A stretch of 64,000 nt of DNA from Thozetella sp. PMI_491 (lineage: Eukaryota; Ascomycota; Sordariomycetes; Chaetosphaeriales; Chaetosphaeriaceae), in assembly GCA_021432635.1 (NCBI GenBank), contig MU270025.1:765244-829243 (forward strand), in the 5' to 3' direction. The number at the start of each line of letters is the position of its first letter. The stretch's first letter is position 1. Positions 1 through 11,641 of the stretch are shown here, piece by piece. The position numbers and the translations under genes were made by a program. The notes beneath the pieces were generated by a model, which did no database searches, was not told where the DNA came from, and saw only the letters and a list, made by a program, of their open reading frames with translations.

Positions 1-1864
1 AGACGGGCCCGTCATGTATCGTGTCGCCGCAAGAACTGGCGATAGTTAAGAATGTGAATCCGCGACTACGTTCCGGACTCGGGGTTCGGGGGCGAGAAGA
101 ACATACCATCCGGCGGACTTAACCGCAGTTCTCAACGTTATAGAAGCCCGGCTGCATGGGGACATTCCATGTCCGGACAGCACCACCCGAGATCTCAGTA
201 TAACAGCTGAGGAGATTCCATAGAATAGAGACGCTCGAGACCACATTTGGCCCAGTACGAGCAAAGAGCTGGTTCTCATGCACGGCCCCGGCATCGCGAG
301 CGGCTCGAAAGCCTTCAAGACCCAAGGCGGAAGACCCAGCCACCAGCGAGCCTGCGAGGAAGAAAGCAGGAATCATGGTGGGCTTGTAGTTTTAGTGATA
401 TCAACAGAGCGGCCGCAAGCTGCGGGCTCTCGTTACAGTATGCTAACAGCTCGATATGTGTGCGTAGGCAGTTCGAGAATAGAAGACTTCTAGAAGCCGG
501 CCGCAATATCGAGGCCATCATCGAAATTTAGTCCCCCAACTACGGCTTATAAGTCGTTTCTCGACGCCCCAACGGCTGCGTTCGGTTGCCATGACGGCAG
601 GAATGTTCGATTCCTTCTACGCAGGGCAGACAGGACGGGACGGTCTCCTTGCAATTTCTCGAGATCGAGGTACTTTGAGATCACTTGAAAGGCTAGCAGC
701 AAAAGACAAGGCGTGCGGTGCTGAGATCGTAGGTAAACGGCCCCTCGCGTCTCCTTGGCATTGAAGCATAGGTGGTGGCTGGAATGTGGACGGCTCACAA
801 AGCAAAGACCCCCCAACTTAGCCAGACCCCTAATTAGCGTAAATCCGAGAAAGATCGCCGTTACGCCCTGTATTCCCACAGCGGCCGTTTGCGTCTATCG
901 TCATCGCTTAGCTCGTTGGAGTCTGTAGTGGTAAAGCTTACCCAGGCACGACGAACCTTCGATGACGCATGACGAAGTGCCGGTGGACTACTGCATCAAT
1001 GGAAGGACCAATACGAGGCGGCAGAGTTCAGGGCACATCCCGGCTGCTCGCGTTTGTCGATTTCCGACAACTAACGGCAGGGGCCTCGCCCAAGTTCCAG
1101 GTGTTCCCGATAGAAACTCTCTCTCGCACACGGGAAGCCTCGCTTGCGATCTGTCGGCCAGCGGGAATGCGGCTGCGGAAGAAACTCGAGATAGGATGTT
1201 GATCCCCTTGCCAATACCACGGCTGTGGCTTCGCCCATCTTACTCAGCTCTGGTTCCTGCAGGGCCGCCCCTCGATCCTCGCTAGGGGACCTGGGGGACG
1301 TGGGTTTTCTGGGGTCCTCCATCCGAGATGGCATGCATCTGCGCTACTGTGTGTTGACCGCCGATCGCCGATCCCGTGAGAGTTTGTACGATGGTTTGCG
1401 CTCGGGTCTGCCGTACCTATGACACCTATCTGGCATACGCGGCAATTCAAAATGGCTCACGCTAAGAACAAGTGCAAAAGGGCCGGATGGGATGGCGGGG
1501 AGCCGGGCGCCAAGGGCCTACGATGGGGGATGCAGGCGAGGCAGTTGGGAGTACGATGGTCCATTTCCACAAGCGCCTTCAGCCCCTGAGCCGGTAAGCT
1601 CATGTCATCCTCGGCGGCGCTGGGCGGGTCCACGCGGGAGCCCAGCTGGAGACATGCCTCGCCCGCTATTGAAGACAAGAGGGCTAGCCACAGGGGTGGC
1701 CAAATGAGTGGCTCACATGCTTCCAGCTATTGACGGCAACTGGACTTTAATTCACCAGGTAGGAAAATCGCCTAAAAAAATAAAAACGGGGGGGAGGGAG
1801 GATGCGGCCCGATACACCACACCCTTTGCTCCCCCCCTCTTGGTGCCTGCTACGACGGTGTTGA
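1..1864. other. Gene-free left margin
   Basis: No reading frame here is long, has recognisable protein character, or is flanked by convincing splice signals. I see no tRNA, repeat or transposon end. It may be the outer intergenic region of the trehalose phosphatase gene or of a gene beyond the window. Confidence 0.5.
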
Positions 1865-2193
1865 AGGGGGGGAAGGGAGGGGGGAGGGTTCGCGAAGGAG
1901 GGGTCGCATCTGTCGTGTATGTCGGATTTGCGGGAATATTGAGAAGGAAGCGGGAGCGCTTGAAGCAAGACGAGGCGTGCGTTCCGATTCTCGTCGACTC
2001 CCGGGAGAGACTCTCCGGGTAATCGAGGGGCAGAAAAAAAGGCGAGCGAGAGAAAGAGCGCCGTGATGCAATGACAGGAGCTCGGACGGTTGCCATTGGC
2101 GCATGGACGAGCGAGCAGGTGGGCTCGGATTCCACCGCGTCCATTGGCGCCTTCTACAGTGCTAAGTGGGCCGCGGTAGCTGCCATGGAGGGG
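1865..2193 (+). promoter_or_regulatory. Stress-element-like AGGGG cluster upstream of TPS2
   Basis: Five AGGGG pentamers lie at 1865, 1878, 1899, 2026 and 2189 in a G-rich stretch ahead of the trehalose phosphatase gene. In yeast, AGGGG (STRE) sites bind Msn2/4-type zinc-finger factors, and trehalose genes are classic targets. Whether this fungus uses them is inference, and G-rich sequence produces such pentamers by chance. From about 2240 to 2650 the strand becomes pyrimidine-rich, as in many fungal promoter and leader regions. Confidence 0.3.
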
Positions 2194-2650
2194 CAGCGAG
2201 AAGCCTGGACTCCCGACCCCTGTCAGGTCTCGCATGGCTGCCCAGTGGCCCCTCCTTCGACATCATCATCAGCTGCTTTCCCGGCTGCCACAATCAACCT
2301 CACCGCCCGCCCGCCCGCCTCTGCCTCTACCTCCGCGTAGTGCCCACCCCTCCACCCCTAAGCTAAGCCGGCCTCGTGGTCCATTGTACCTAGCTGTCCT
2401 CCGTCACCACTCCTCAGGCCCCCCCCCTTCGCTTTCGACCTTTTTCTTCCCTCTCGCGCGTCCTGCAGCCTTTTGCAAGCATTGCGCACCGTCGTCCTGC
2501 CTTTGGTCACCTCTTTCGTCTCATGTATTCCTCGTAGCGACTTCATTTCCCTCTACCGCCTTCTTCTCAGCCTTGCCCACTTCTTCAGGCCTCACTCTAC
2601 CCCCGACCCCCCCGCCGACCACATTCCTCTGCGTTCCCGTGCCAGCGGTC

Positions 2651-5600
2651 ATGGACCCCAAGGCGTCGGAGCCCAGCGCTGCCCTCCAGTCCCGCAAGGA
2701 CGAGCAGGCCGACCGCTACGCGCTGCACGAGGATGACAGCGAGTCTGCCCTCCCGCCGCAACTCCGAAACTCGGTCACCAACGTCCCGGTCACTCCGGGC
2801 ATCAATCTGCACACGTACAAGTCCGAATCGAGCGGCGACGGCGCTGCCCCCGGCAATGCCACCGACCGATCCGATAGCCCTAGCTACTTTAAGGGCGTCC
2901 AGCCCGACCGTGCCACGGTCGCCTCCCCCAATCCCATCGACGAGCGCGCCGCCGACTCGCCCAGCCAGGCGGCCGCCGGCGCCAAGTCGCCCCAGGACAT
3001 CCTCCGGCGCATGAGTCTGTCCCAGGAGTCGTTCGCTACGATCCGGGACGCCAACCCCGACCTGTCCCTGAGCGGGAACATCATCTCAGCCACCTTTACC
3101 ATCCCCCACTCCCTCAAGTACCGCAAGGGATCTGACTGGGTACGTGAACTCCCGCGTGCGGAATCCGCTGGGACATGCAAGCTCGCTGTCGATCTGATTT
3201 CTGGTCAGAGCGGCGGACCGTCGGCGTGGGAACAGAATGCTGACGCGTGATTTATGTGGCAGGAATTGCGATCCCGGCGCGGCCAATCGGCACTCTTCGA
3301 CTCCTTCTCGTACCTCTCGGGCAACGAAGACTGGAACCACACAGTGGTAGCGTGGACGGGAGAGATTGACACGCCGCAAGAGATCCTCTCGCCGCCGGGA
3401 ACACCACCCGCGACCACCGTGCACCTGTCGTCCCTGAACGTCCTGTCCGCCCCAGTTCCGATCGATGGTGTCCGCCCCCCACCGACGCCGCCCCTGGTTG
3501 ACGGCCTGTGGATCCCACGCGAGGATATGGAGCGGTTGGAATACCAGCTATCCCACGACAAGAAGATCAAGACCATCCCCGTGTGGCTGGCGGACGATGT
3601 GGAAGGCCATGAGGACGGCATCCGGCTGAAGGACCAGGCGCGGTGGAGGCGGTATGCTGAGCACGACCTGTATACGCTCTTCCACTATAAGCAGCACGAG
3701 CCTACCGACGGCCGCAAGGAGCGTGTCCAATGGGCCGATTACTACCGCATGAACCAGAAGTTTGCCAACCGGATTCTCGAGATCTACAAGCCCGGCGACA
3801 TTGTTATCGTCCACGACTTCTACCTGATGCTTCTGCCTAGCATGCTCAAGCAGCATGTCCCGCACATGTTCATCTCCTTCTTCCTGCACTCGCCGTTCCC
3901 GAGTAGCGAGTTCCTGCGCTGCCTGCCCCGGCGCAAGGAGATCTTGGAGGGCGTACTGGGCTCGAATCTCGTGGGCTTCCAGAGCTACAGCTACTCGCGC
4001 CACTTCTCGAGCTGCTGCACCCGCATCCTTGACTTCCCTTCCGACACGACCGGTGTCGAAGCTTACGGCGCCCGTGTTGAGGTCGGCGTGTTCCCTATCG
4101 GCATTAATGCCACTAAGGTCGAGAAGCTAGCGTGGAGCGATAGCGTTTACGAGAAACACCAGGCCCTCAAGAAGCTTTACGGGGATAAGAAAATCATCGT
4201 CGGCCGCGACCGGTTGGATAGCGTCCGCGGTGTGGCACAGAAGCTGATGGCATTCGAGCGCTTCCTGGAGATGTTCCCCGAGTGGCAGGAGAAGGTGGTG
4301 CTCATCCAGGTCACCTCTCCCACCAGCGTGGAGGAGGAGGACCCGGAGAACAAGATCACCAGCCGTGTGAACGAGCTCGTTATGAAGATCAACGGTCTGT
4401 ACGGTTCGCTGGGCTTCTCGCCTGTGCAGCACTACCCGCAGTATATCAGCCAGGATGAATACTTCGCGCTGCTCCGCGCCGCCGACATTGGCCTCATCAC
4501 GTCAGTCCGTGACGGCATGAACACGACGTCCCTCGAGTACGTCATCTGCCAGCGCGAGTCCGCCGGCCCTCTGATCCTCTCCGAGTTTAGCGGCACCGCT
4601 GGCTCGCTCAAGGATGCCATCCATATCAACCCCTGGGACCTGAGCGACGTGGCCACGCAAATTCATAACGCCTTGACCATGGACATCGCGAAGCGTCAGG
4701 CTATGCAGAAGAGCTTGCTGACTCACGTCACCACACGTAATGTGCAGCACTGGACCACTGGCTTCCTCCGCCGCCTGGTCAACATCCTAAGCAGCCGCAA
4801 GAGCACCGTTGCCACGCCGCTGCTTGACCGCGCCTCTATGTTGCGCCAGTACCGCGCGGCGCGGAAACGCCTCTTCATGTTCGACTACGACGGCACCTTG
4901 ACGCCCATAGTCCGGGAGCCTAGCGCCGCCATCCCCTCGGAGCGCGTCATCCTTGCACTCAAGACACTAGCGGCCGACCCCCGCAACGCCGTTTGGATCA
5001 TCTCGGGGCGCGACCAAGAGTTTCTCCAGCAGCACCTAGGCCACATTTCGCAGATGGGCTTCAGCGCCGAGCACGGCAGCTTCATCAAGCCGCCCGGGTC
5101 CGACGAGTGGGAGAACTTGGCCGAGAAGTTCGACATGGGATGGCAGGCCGAGGTCATGGAGGTGTTCCAGAAGTACACGGACAGGGTTCCCGGTGAGTAT
5201 CCCCCTCAAGCAACGTGCCGCCCCTGCTATCTGCTGACCATATCGTAGGATCCTTCATCGAGCGCAAGCGCTGCGCCTTGACATGGCACTACCGCTTAGC
5301 TGACCCGGAGCAGGGGAAGCACATGTCGCACCAGTGCCATAAGGAGCTCGAGTCGACTGTTGGGCGGGCTTGGGACGTCGAGGTGATGGCAGGCAAGGCG
5401 AATCTCGAGGTTCGACCGACCTTTATCAACAAGGGCGAGATCTCGAAGCGGCTGGTCCGGGCCGAGAACGCGAACAAGGATACTGACGGCAAGCTGGAGT
5501 TCGTGCTATGCATGGGCGACGACTTCACTGATGAGGACATGTTCCGCGCGCTCAACGCCCTTTCGGCGCCGACGGACGACACCCGCGAGGTCGAGCCCGA

Positions 5601-5823
5601 GCACACCTTCACCGTCACCGTCGGCGCGAGCACCAAGGTCACGCTGGCGCGCTGGCACCTGCTCGAGCCCGAGGACGTCATTGAGTGCGTCGCCCTGCTC
5701 GCCGGCGTTGGAAGCGGAGCTGCGAAGCGCAGCAGCGTGATAAGCATGGGTGAGGTCAACCTTGCAGCGCTAGCTACGGTTGAAGACCACATACCTGAGG
5801 GAGCTGGAGATAGGATCTCCTAG
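2651..5823 (+). CDS. TPS2: Trehalose-6-phosphate phosphatase (Tps2/OrlA type, TPS-like + TPP domains)
   Basis: Dephosphorylates trehalose-6-phosphate, the last step of trehalose synthesis, in the cytosolic TPS complex. Exons 2651-3139, 3263-5192 and 5249-5823 give 997 aa. An acidic, Ser/Pro-rich tail (1-150) precedes a glycosyltransferase-20-like domain (about 160-650), which in this family is normally structural rather than catalytic. The C-terminal HAD phosphatase is complete: DYDGT at 704-708 (nucleophile Asp704), SGR at 744 and GDDFTDED at 896-903. Both introns are GT-AG and keep the frame across conserved sequence. I chose the ATG at 2651 because the reading frame upstream, open from an ATG at 2234, encodes only low-complexity Pro/Ser/His sequence and lies in the pyrimidine-rich leader. 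Paralogues Tps3/Tsl1 lack intact phosphatase motifs, so Tps2 is the best call. Confidence 0.95.
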
Positions 5824-6209
5824 AAATCCGGAGTGCTCGTGGAGAAGCTATGAAGGGACAGGATAGAAATGGGAGCACACATAACGACTTGACGAACGTC
5901 GCTTGTCTATATCGCCGGATAGAGGGGGAGCAAGGCGTCCCATGACAGCAGTTGCTGGGTGTTTGAGTCACGGGCGGCCATTGTGTGCTTGCGAGCCCGC
6001 AGGCAAGAGAAGAGCATGCAAGAGCGAGGAATAGAATTGGCGCTAGACAACTCCTTTGAAGCTTGCCACGGCTAGCTTGGAGATCGATAGAGTTTTTTGT
6101 ACACTTGGATGCCTTTTATTTATTTATTTTAAAGCTAGACAGCATGCCCTGCCTATCGGCCTCTGTTACCTACCGTGCATCTACGCGTCTCTGCCACCAG
6201 CTGCTACGC
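5824..6209. other. Convergent 3' intergenic region
   Basis: Separates the stop codons of the trehalose phosphatase (+) and P450 (-) genes. It includes a short AT-rich run near 6110-6135. No gene seen. Confidence 0.6.
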
Positions 6210-7820
6210 TCACGTTTTTGGCGTGAAGGTCATGGGGACGAACCGGAACGGGCCTCCTAAGGCTAAGGCTTTTGGCAGCTCGTCGACGGTCACCTGGGTG
6301 GAAGAGTTAGTGGGCGGCCTGCCGCGAACACGGACGGGATGGTAAACCTACATCAAACTTGAGGAGCAGCTGGGGCACGACCTTCTTCAGCTCGAGCTCG
6401 GCGATGTGCCTCCCCAGGCAACTCCGGCTGCCCGCGCCAAAGCCCAAGAAGCCCCTCTCCATGGAAAGCCTCGTCTCTCTGTCCGTCAACCACCGCTCGG
6501 GCCGGAATACATCCACGTCCTCCCCCCAGCACGCCTTGTCGAGCATGACCGGCGCCGGCATGCAGCCGACGACGGTGCCGCCAGGGATGTGCTTTCCGGC
6601 GAGCACCGTTCCCTCCGGAGGCACGACACGCTCGAAGACGAGGGGCAATATGGGGCTCACGCGCATGGCTTCCTTCATGACGGCGTCTAGATAAGGCAGT
6701 GCGCTCGTCTCAGCATACTTAGGTGGGTCCGACAGCCGGCCGGCGGCCCGCACCTCCTCCAGCTCGGCTCGGAGCTTGGCTAGCTTATCCGGGTTGCGCA
6801 CCAAGTGTGTGATCATGGCCGTCGCGACCGCCGTCGTCGTGTCAGCTCCAGCCGAGATGGTTGAGAAGACGAGACTTGACACGGTCTGCGGGTGTACGAT
6901 GTCTGGATGCTTCTCGCTCGCGTCGAGGAACCGCTGAAGCAGATCGACTTTGCGCTCCTCGCTAGCCTTGCGCAGCGCGATTGCCCGCAAGCCCAGCGAC
7001 TGCCATCCGCGGTCTGGGCGCAGGTAGCGACCCCAGATGGGGCTCTGGAAGAGCAGCCGCTCGAGGCGCGGGAGGGAGCACCACCGGAACCAGTGCCCGC
7101 CGCGCTCCGCGTTTGCGTCGAGGAACTGCTGTACCTCAGGCGGGATGCCGTCCTCGAGGCATCCCGGGACGTTGCTGAATGTGGCCTTGAAGAGGAAGTC
7201 GAGCTGAAACATCTTGAGCGTCTGGAACAACACGCACTTGGGGTCGCGGAGCAGGCGGCGCTGCAGCACCTCTAGCATGCTGTCCACGTCCGGCTCGTAG
7301 TCGAGCAAGTTCTTCGTGATGAAGGCGGCGCCGATGGCACGCTTAATCCCTTTGAAAGCATTCTCGTCCTGGATGGCGATAATGCTTCCTATCGGCTTGC
7401 CGTTGATGAGAATATTCGCTGCTCCGTAGGCCTCCGACTGCGACCGAGATGCGTCAGTCATAGAAAGTAAAGAGGGAGGGGAGATGCATGGGGCCAGGAG
7501 GGAGGGACGGCGGTCGACCTCACCTTTGGGAACTCCCCTTTCGCGGTGTAAATGGTCTTGACGCTGGCACCATCGGCCACGCTTACGACGTTAGGCGAGA
7601 TCCTAACCAGCGGCCCATATTGCTCGTGGAGTTGGATCAGCCTATCCTTGAGAGTGAACCCCCTGAAATGATGGTACGCCCGCCAGAGCGGTGTGAACCC
7701 TGCGATGAAAGGCCCGGGGATGTGCCGGAGTCTCCAGTACTGGACGAATATAGACAGAACCCAGTAAGCTAGGGAGAGCTCGGCGAGGAATATGCCGAGA
7801 GCGAGGTTGGTGCTCGTCAT
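6210..7820 (-). CDS. Cytochrome P450 monooxygenase (pisatin-demethylase-like)
   Basis: Haem-thiolate monooxygenase, predicted to be anchored in the ER by an N-terminal helix (about 5-27). Exons on the minus strand are 7820-7524, 7437-6352 and 6293-6210, 488 aa. After the helix comes the proline hinge (HIPGP), then the I-helix AGADTTT, the K-helix ExxR (KEAMR), a PERW motif and the haem loop FGAGSRSCLGR with Cys439. If the second exon is read straight through it stops 14 codons after the FDV at its end. A 58-nt intron (6294-6351) instead joins it to a third exon ending in GGPFRFVPMTFTPKT, a normal P450 C-terminus. The overall pattern resembles the fungal pisatin demethylase/benzoate hydroxylase group, but the substrate cannot be told. 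No other tailoring gene is adjacent. Confidence 0.9.
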
Positions 7821-9198
7821 TATGAGATTGATTTGGGCCTGCTATCCTCCGGCGGCGATGGTATAGAGCGGTTGCGGATGCACTTATTTCCACAAGCATG
7901 GACTAGAGTCGCTCGACTCGATATTGGAGGAAAGGAGCGCTTCGCCAGAGGGAGCCATGGGTAACAGTTATAGCTCTACAGACATGATTTCTCATCCGCC
8001 CTCCGCCCCCGGTATCTGCACCCCGCCTTTCGCGTTGGCCGTAGCTCTCCCGCTCCCGTGTGTCTCATGCAGTGAGGATGATAATGAAGAGTGATAATGC
8101 CGGCAGTGGGTCGAATGACAGGGAAAGGGCTTACAGTCACCCAGCAGTACCGTCTTGCTTGAATTTGGAGCCCTACGACTGGCTGCGTGGGGTTACACAA
8201 CCGCAGCTATTGCTCGGAAGAGTTATTTGGTGTCCAATAGTCTCGGCAGCTTGCTGAGTCGTCGAACGCAGAAGCAAGCCATAAAAAGTGTATCCACTGA
8301 GCCAGCTAACTGATCTCCTTTTCTCGTACTAGGAATAGCGATCGTATTGTTGGCTTGCGAGAGCCTGTAGATGCCACCTCAAACAGCTGGGGACGAAAAG
8401 AAACCAACGATTCCCAATCGGGAGTTTCAACGGGGGTTATCTTACGTCGGAACATTGATGCGAGTAATATAGCGGGATTGTTCTGGGCCAACGGGATTTA
8501 ACCACGACATTATTTACTCTATTTGGGACCTTTTTTCTTTCTGGCTAGACGAGCACACTGCTGCTTGCTTACTTGGCTCTCTCAGAACCAAGCTGACCCA
8601 AGATAAGCTGCGGGCTCTATTTAGTCCATTTCGGAAGATATCGATCTTACACACAGTTTAGGACATCTCGATACCGTTGCAACGGGCGCAGGGCCCACAT
8701 CGATGTTTACTTCCTGGTTGCTGAAAGGGGTTCTCCGGGGCTGCTTTAGGACCCTAACCCTCTATGAGCGATGATGTGCTCAGAAGGTGATGACATAAAA
8801 TACGGAAATTACGTACTTTACTCCTTCGACCATGTATGTTACACTTATAGCTGCACCTACATTCGACACGAGTCACACTACCATGGCAATTGAACGCATC
8901 TTGTATAACCAGAAGAGATATTTCGAGCCCGAATCCTTCCGAAGGCGGTAGAATAAAGCCCACGAGCCCACACTGCATTGGTGTATCTGTAACGGGTTTT
9001 CAGGCCCCGTCCAGCGGCTTGTGTTCGCCCGTAACGAGCGGCGCGTGTACGTCCGTCAGGGTACTACATAGTACGCAGTTTTGACAGGCCGTCATCGGAC
9101 CCCGCAGTGCGTGTCATAGCTCTCAATTGCAACGAGCTCTATCGTATTTTTTACCCCGTCGTCCCCCCAGTTTCTTTGGCGAATTGGACTACGTCAAG
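7821..9198. other. Divergent intergenic region (P450 / citrate carrier promoters)
   Basis: About 1.4 kb between two divergently transcribed genes. No coding sequence recognised. A double telomere-type motif CCCTAACCCT lies at 8752-8761. Confidence 0.5.
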
Positions 9199-10371
9199 AT
9201 GGCCGCGGCTACTCCCAAAGACGACGCGACGGAGAAGAAGAAGAGGCCTAGTCCCTTTCGATCTATTATTGCTGGTTCGACGGCCGGCGCCATTGAGATT
9301 GGTGGGCATCCCCGTCGCCCTTCGCCCGGCAATTCCGCTGTTTTGTGGAGAGTTCAACTGACGCATCGTGCCTCCAGCCATCACCTACCCAGCTGAGTGT
9401 ACGGGGCTCCCTCAAACCCAATGCCCTCCTACTTCGAGTCCTGACCGTTGCGACAGTTGCCAAGACCCGCTCGCAGCTCAATCGCCGCCTCGCCGAGGGC
9501 AAGAAGCTCCCATGGCCCCCCTTCGGCCCGCAGTGGTATGCCGGATGCACGACGCTGATCCTGGGAAACTCCCTCAAGGCCGGTATCCGTACGTTTCCCC
9601 TGTGAAGCCATATATCTGTGAGGCTAGATGGTCTAATAAAGGGCGTGGCTAGGATTCGTGGCGTTTGACCAGTACAAGACGCTCCTTGCGGACGCCGACG
9701 GCAAGCTGTCCGGGCCGCGGACGGTCATCGCGGGCTTCGGCGCCGGTGTCACCGAGTCCCTCCTTGCTGTCACGCCTACTGAGAGCATAAAGACCATGCT
9801 GTAAGTGTTCCTGCCCCTGGCTATACTCCCCCGACCCCGCAGACGTCCTTGCTAACACTAGTGGGCCAGGATCGACGACAAGAAGCTACCGAACCCGCGA
9901 TTCCGGGGCTTCCTGCACGCTGTCCCGATCATCGCACGGGAGCGTGGCATCCGCGGCTTCTTCCAGGGCTTCGTCCCGACGACGGCACGGCAGGCGGCCA
10001 ACAGTGCCACGCGCTTCACGGCCTACACATCCCTAAAGCAGCTAGCCGAGAGCTACACGGCACCGGGCGAGAAGTTGGGCACCATGGGCACCTTTGCCAT
10101 GGGCGGCATCGCAGGTCTGATCACTGTCTACGTCACACAGCCGCTGGACACCATCAAGACGCGCATGCAGAGCCTCGAAGCGCGGCAGATGTACGGGAAC
10201 TCATTCCGGTGCGCGGCCCTGATCTTCAAGCAAGAGGGCATCTTGACCTTTTGGAGCGGGGCGCTGCCGCGGTTGGCCCGGCTGATCATGAGCGGAGGAA
10301 TTGTCTTTACTATGTACGAGAAGAGCATGGACCTGATGGACCGGCTCGACCCGGAGAGGAAGTACCTCTGA
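9199..10371 (+). CDS. CTP1: Mitochondrial tricarboxylate (citrate) carrier
   Basis: Exchanges citrate and related tricarboxylates across the inner mitochondrial membrane (SLC25 family). Exons 9199-9301, 9378-9398, 9457-9588, 9653-9800 and 9870-10371 give 301 aa. All three carrier signatures are present: PAEFAK in repeat 1, PTESIK in repeat 2 and PLDTIK in repeat 3. Long stretches, such as FFQGFVPTTARQAANSATRF and the C-terminal DPERKYL, match the Ctp1 pattern. Exon 2 is only 21 nt and supplies part of the first signature; skipping it would remove the YPAE segment. All introns are GT-AG. The gene is convergent with the Cbp6-like gene, 171 bp away. Confidence 0.93.
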
Positions 10372-10542
10372 TCTGCTGCCCTCGCGGGCTGGCGTTTTGG
10401 CGTCCGGATTTGTTCGCGCTTGGAGATACCACGCTGTCCGCTGCAGCGACGGCCGGAACGCCGGCCATGTAGATAGACTCTATACACTGTCTTGGCACCT
10501 CCCATGACTGGTCAAGTCCCAACGGCGGGGATAGCCGCGAGA

Positions 10543-11064
10543 TCACGACAACCGGATCATGCCCCCAAACTTCTTCGCCATCCTGTCGATCCAGCTCCGC
10601 TTCGGGGCCTCGTCGATCTCGCGCAGAAGCGCGGTGTAGTAGTCGGGATTGCTTGTCGGCTTGAGCAGGTGCGGCGAGATCCGATGCTGACCTTCTCGTT
10701 AGCTCCCTACGGCGCGCTTCGACCGCCGGACAGGACGGGAGCACGCACCCTAGACTTGTACCGGTTGTCGAGCAGGCCGAACGCCGCATTGGCCTGCCGC
10801 AGGTTCGCCTCCTGCTTGGCCGTCTCGCCCAAGGCCTCGGTCCCGGGGGCGAAGTTGCCCGACTCGAGCCGCTTAGTGAGGACGTCTTGCAGCTGGCGAT
10901 CCGGGCGCAGCGGGTCCTTGGGCCAGCGGCTCACGACGCGCTGGAAGTGCTTGAGCGCGAGCTGGAGATGTCTGTCAGCGGTGCGGTTGAGTGGAAGACC
11001 GGGGCGGTGAGCCGTACGCTTCTCGTGACTCCAGACATTTCGGACGAGGTTACCGAGGGCGCAT
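10543..11064 (-). CDS. Cbp6/UQCC2-like mitochondrial complex III assembly factor
   Basis: Exons on the minus strand are 11064-11054, 10971-10749 and 10686-10543, 125 aa. The reconstructed protein is small and basic. It begins MRPRHLQLALKHFQRVVSRW, followed by PKDPLRPDRQLQDVL and a C-terminal PKRSWIDRMAKKFGGMIRLS. I recognise this as the fungal form of the Cbp6/UQCC2 family, which with Cbp3 assists synthesis and assembly of cytochrome b in mitochondria. The first coding exon is just 11 nt (three codons plus two bases), which makes the start easy to miss. The second intron has a GCTAAC branch site. The family assignment is from memory of the motif pattern and is less certain than the gene model. 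Confidence 0.7.
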
Positions 11065-11641
11065 GATCGAGCAACGACGATCTGATCTCCTGTCGAGAAA
11101 AAGGAAGGCAGCCCGGAAATTCTCGAGAGCTTGGTCAGGACCTGAAAATTCCTGGGCTCCTGGTTGGAGCATCCTGCCGGGGTTCATCCGTGGGGCCTTA
11201 TTACCGTGTTAGTTCGTCTGATGGGGAAGGCGGTGGCGGTGCATTCAGGACATGCATGTATCGAGTACCGCCCGGGATGGTATGCATTAACAAGGGAAAT
11301 TGAATGGGTTCCGCTGCGGTCCATCCACTTCCAGTGCTTGCGTCCTCGCCGCCTAGCCGCTGACCAACAGGTCTTGGGATTGTCTCGCATCTCCGTCAAC
11401 CCCCCTAGACGAGACCACGCCACCTCACCGACGACGTTCCCTCCTTTTCCTTCATCATACCTCGCTTCTCTTTTGTCCTACACTTTCGCCTCGCAACTTT
11501 CTTTCCATTCGCCCTCGTTTCTTCTTCACCGCATCGCCGCTCAGTCCCCGACTGGCGGCCATCTCATCGCCGGACATTTTCGGCGTCTGTCGCTCCACCG
11601 GCAGTACTGGGGTTCGACGCAATCGCTCTTGAACACCCACG
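11065..11641. promoter_or_regulatory. Bidirectional promoter between Cbp6-like and Bsd2-like genes
   Basis: A 577-bp divergent spacer. A C/T-rich tract from about 11400 to 11560 on the plus strand is typical of the core promoter and leader of fungal genes and fits transcription of the Bsd2-like gene. Confidence 0.45.

Noticed and set aside
1747-2235. 162-residue minus-strand frame in the TPS2 promoter
   Set aside because: Low-complexity Pro/Ser/Arg composition in a G-rich promoter, with no domain or splice signals.
5289-5792. Minus-strand frame opposite the TPP domain
   Set aside because: Serine-rich shadow of the conserved phosphatase exon.
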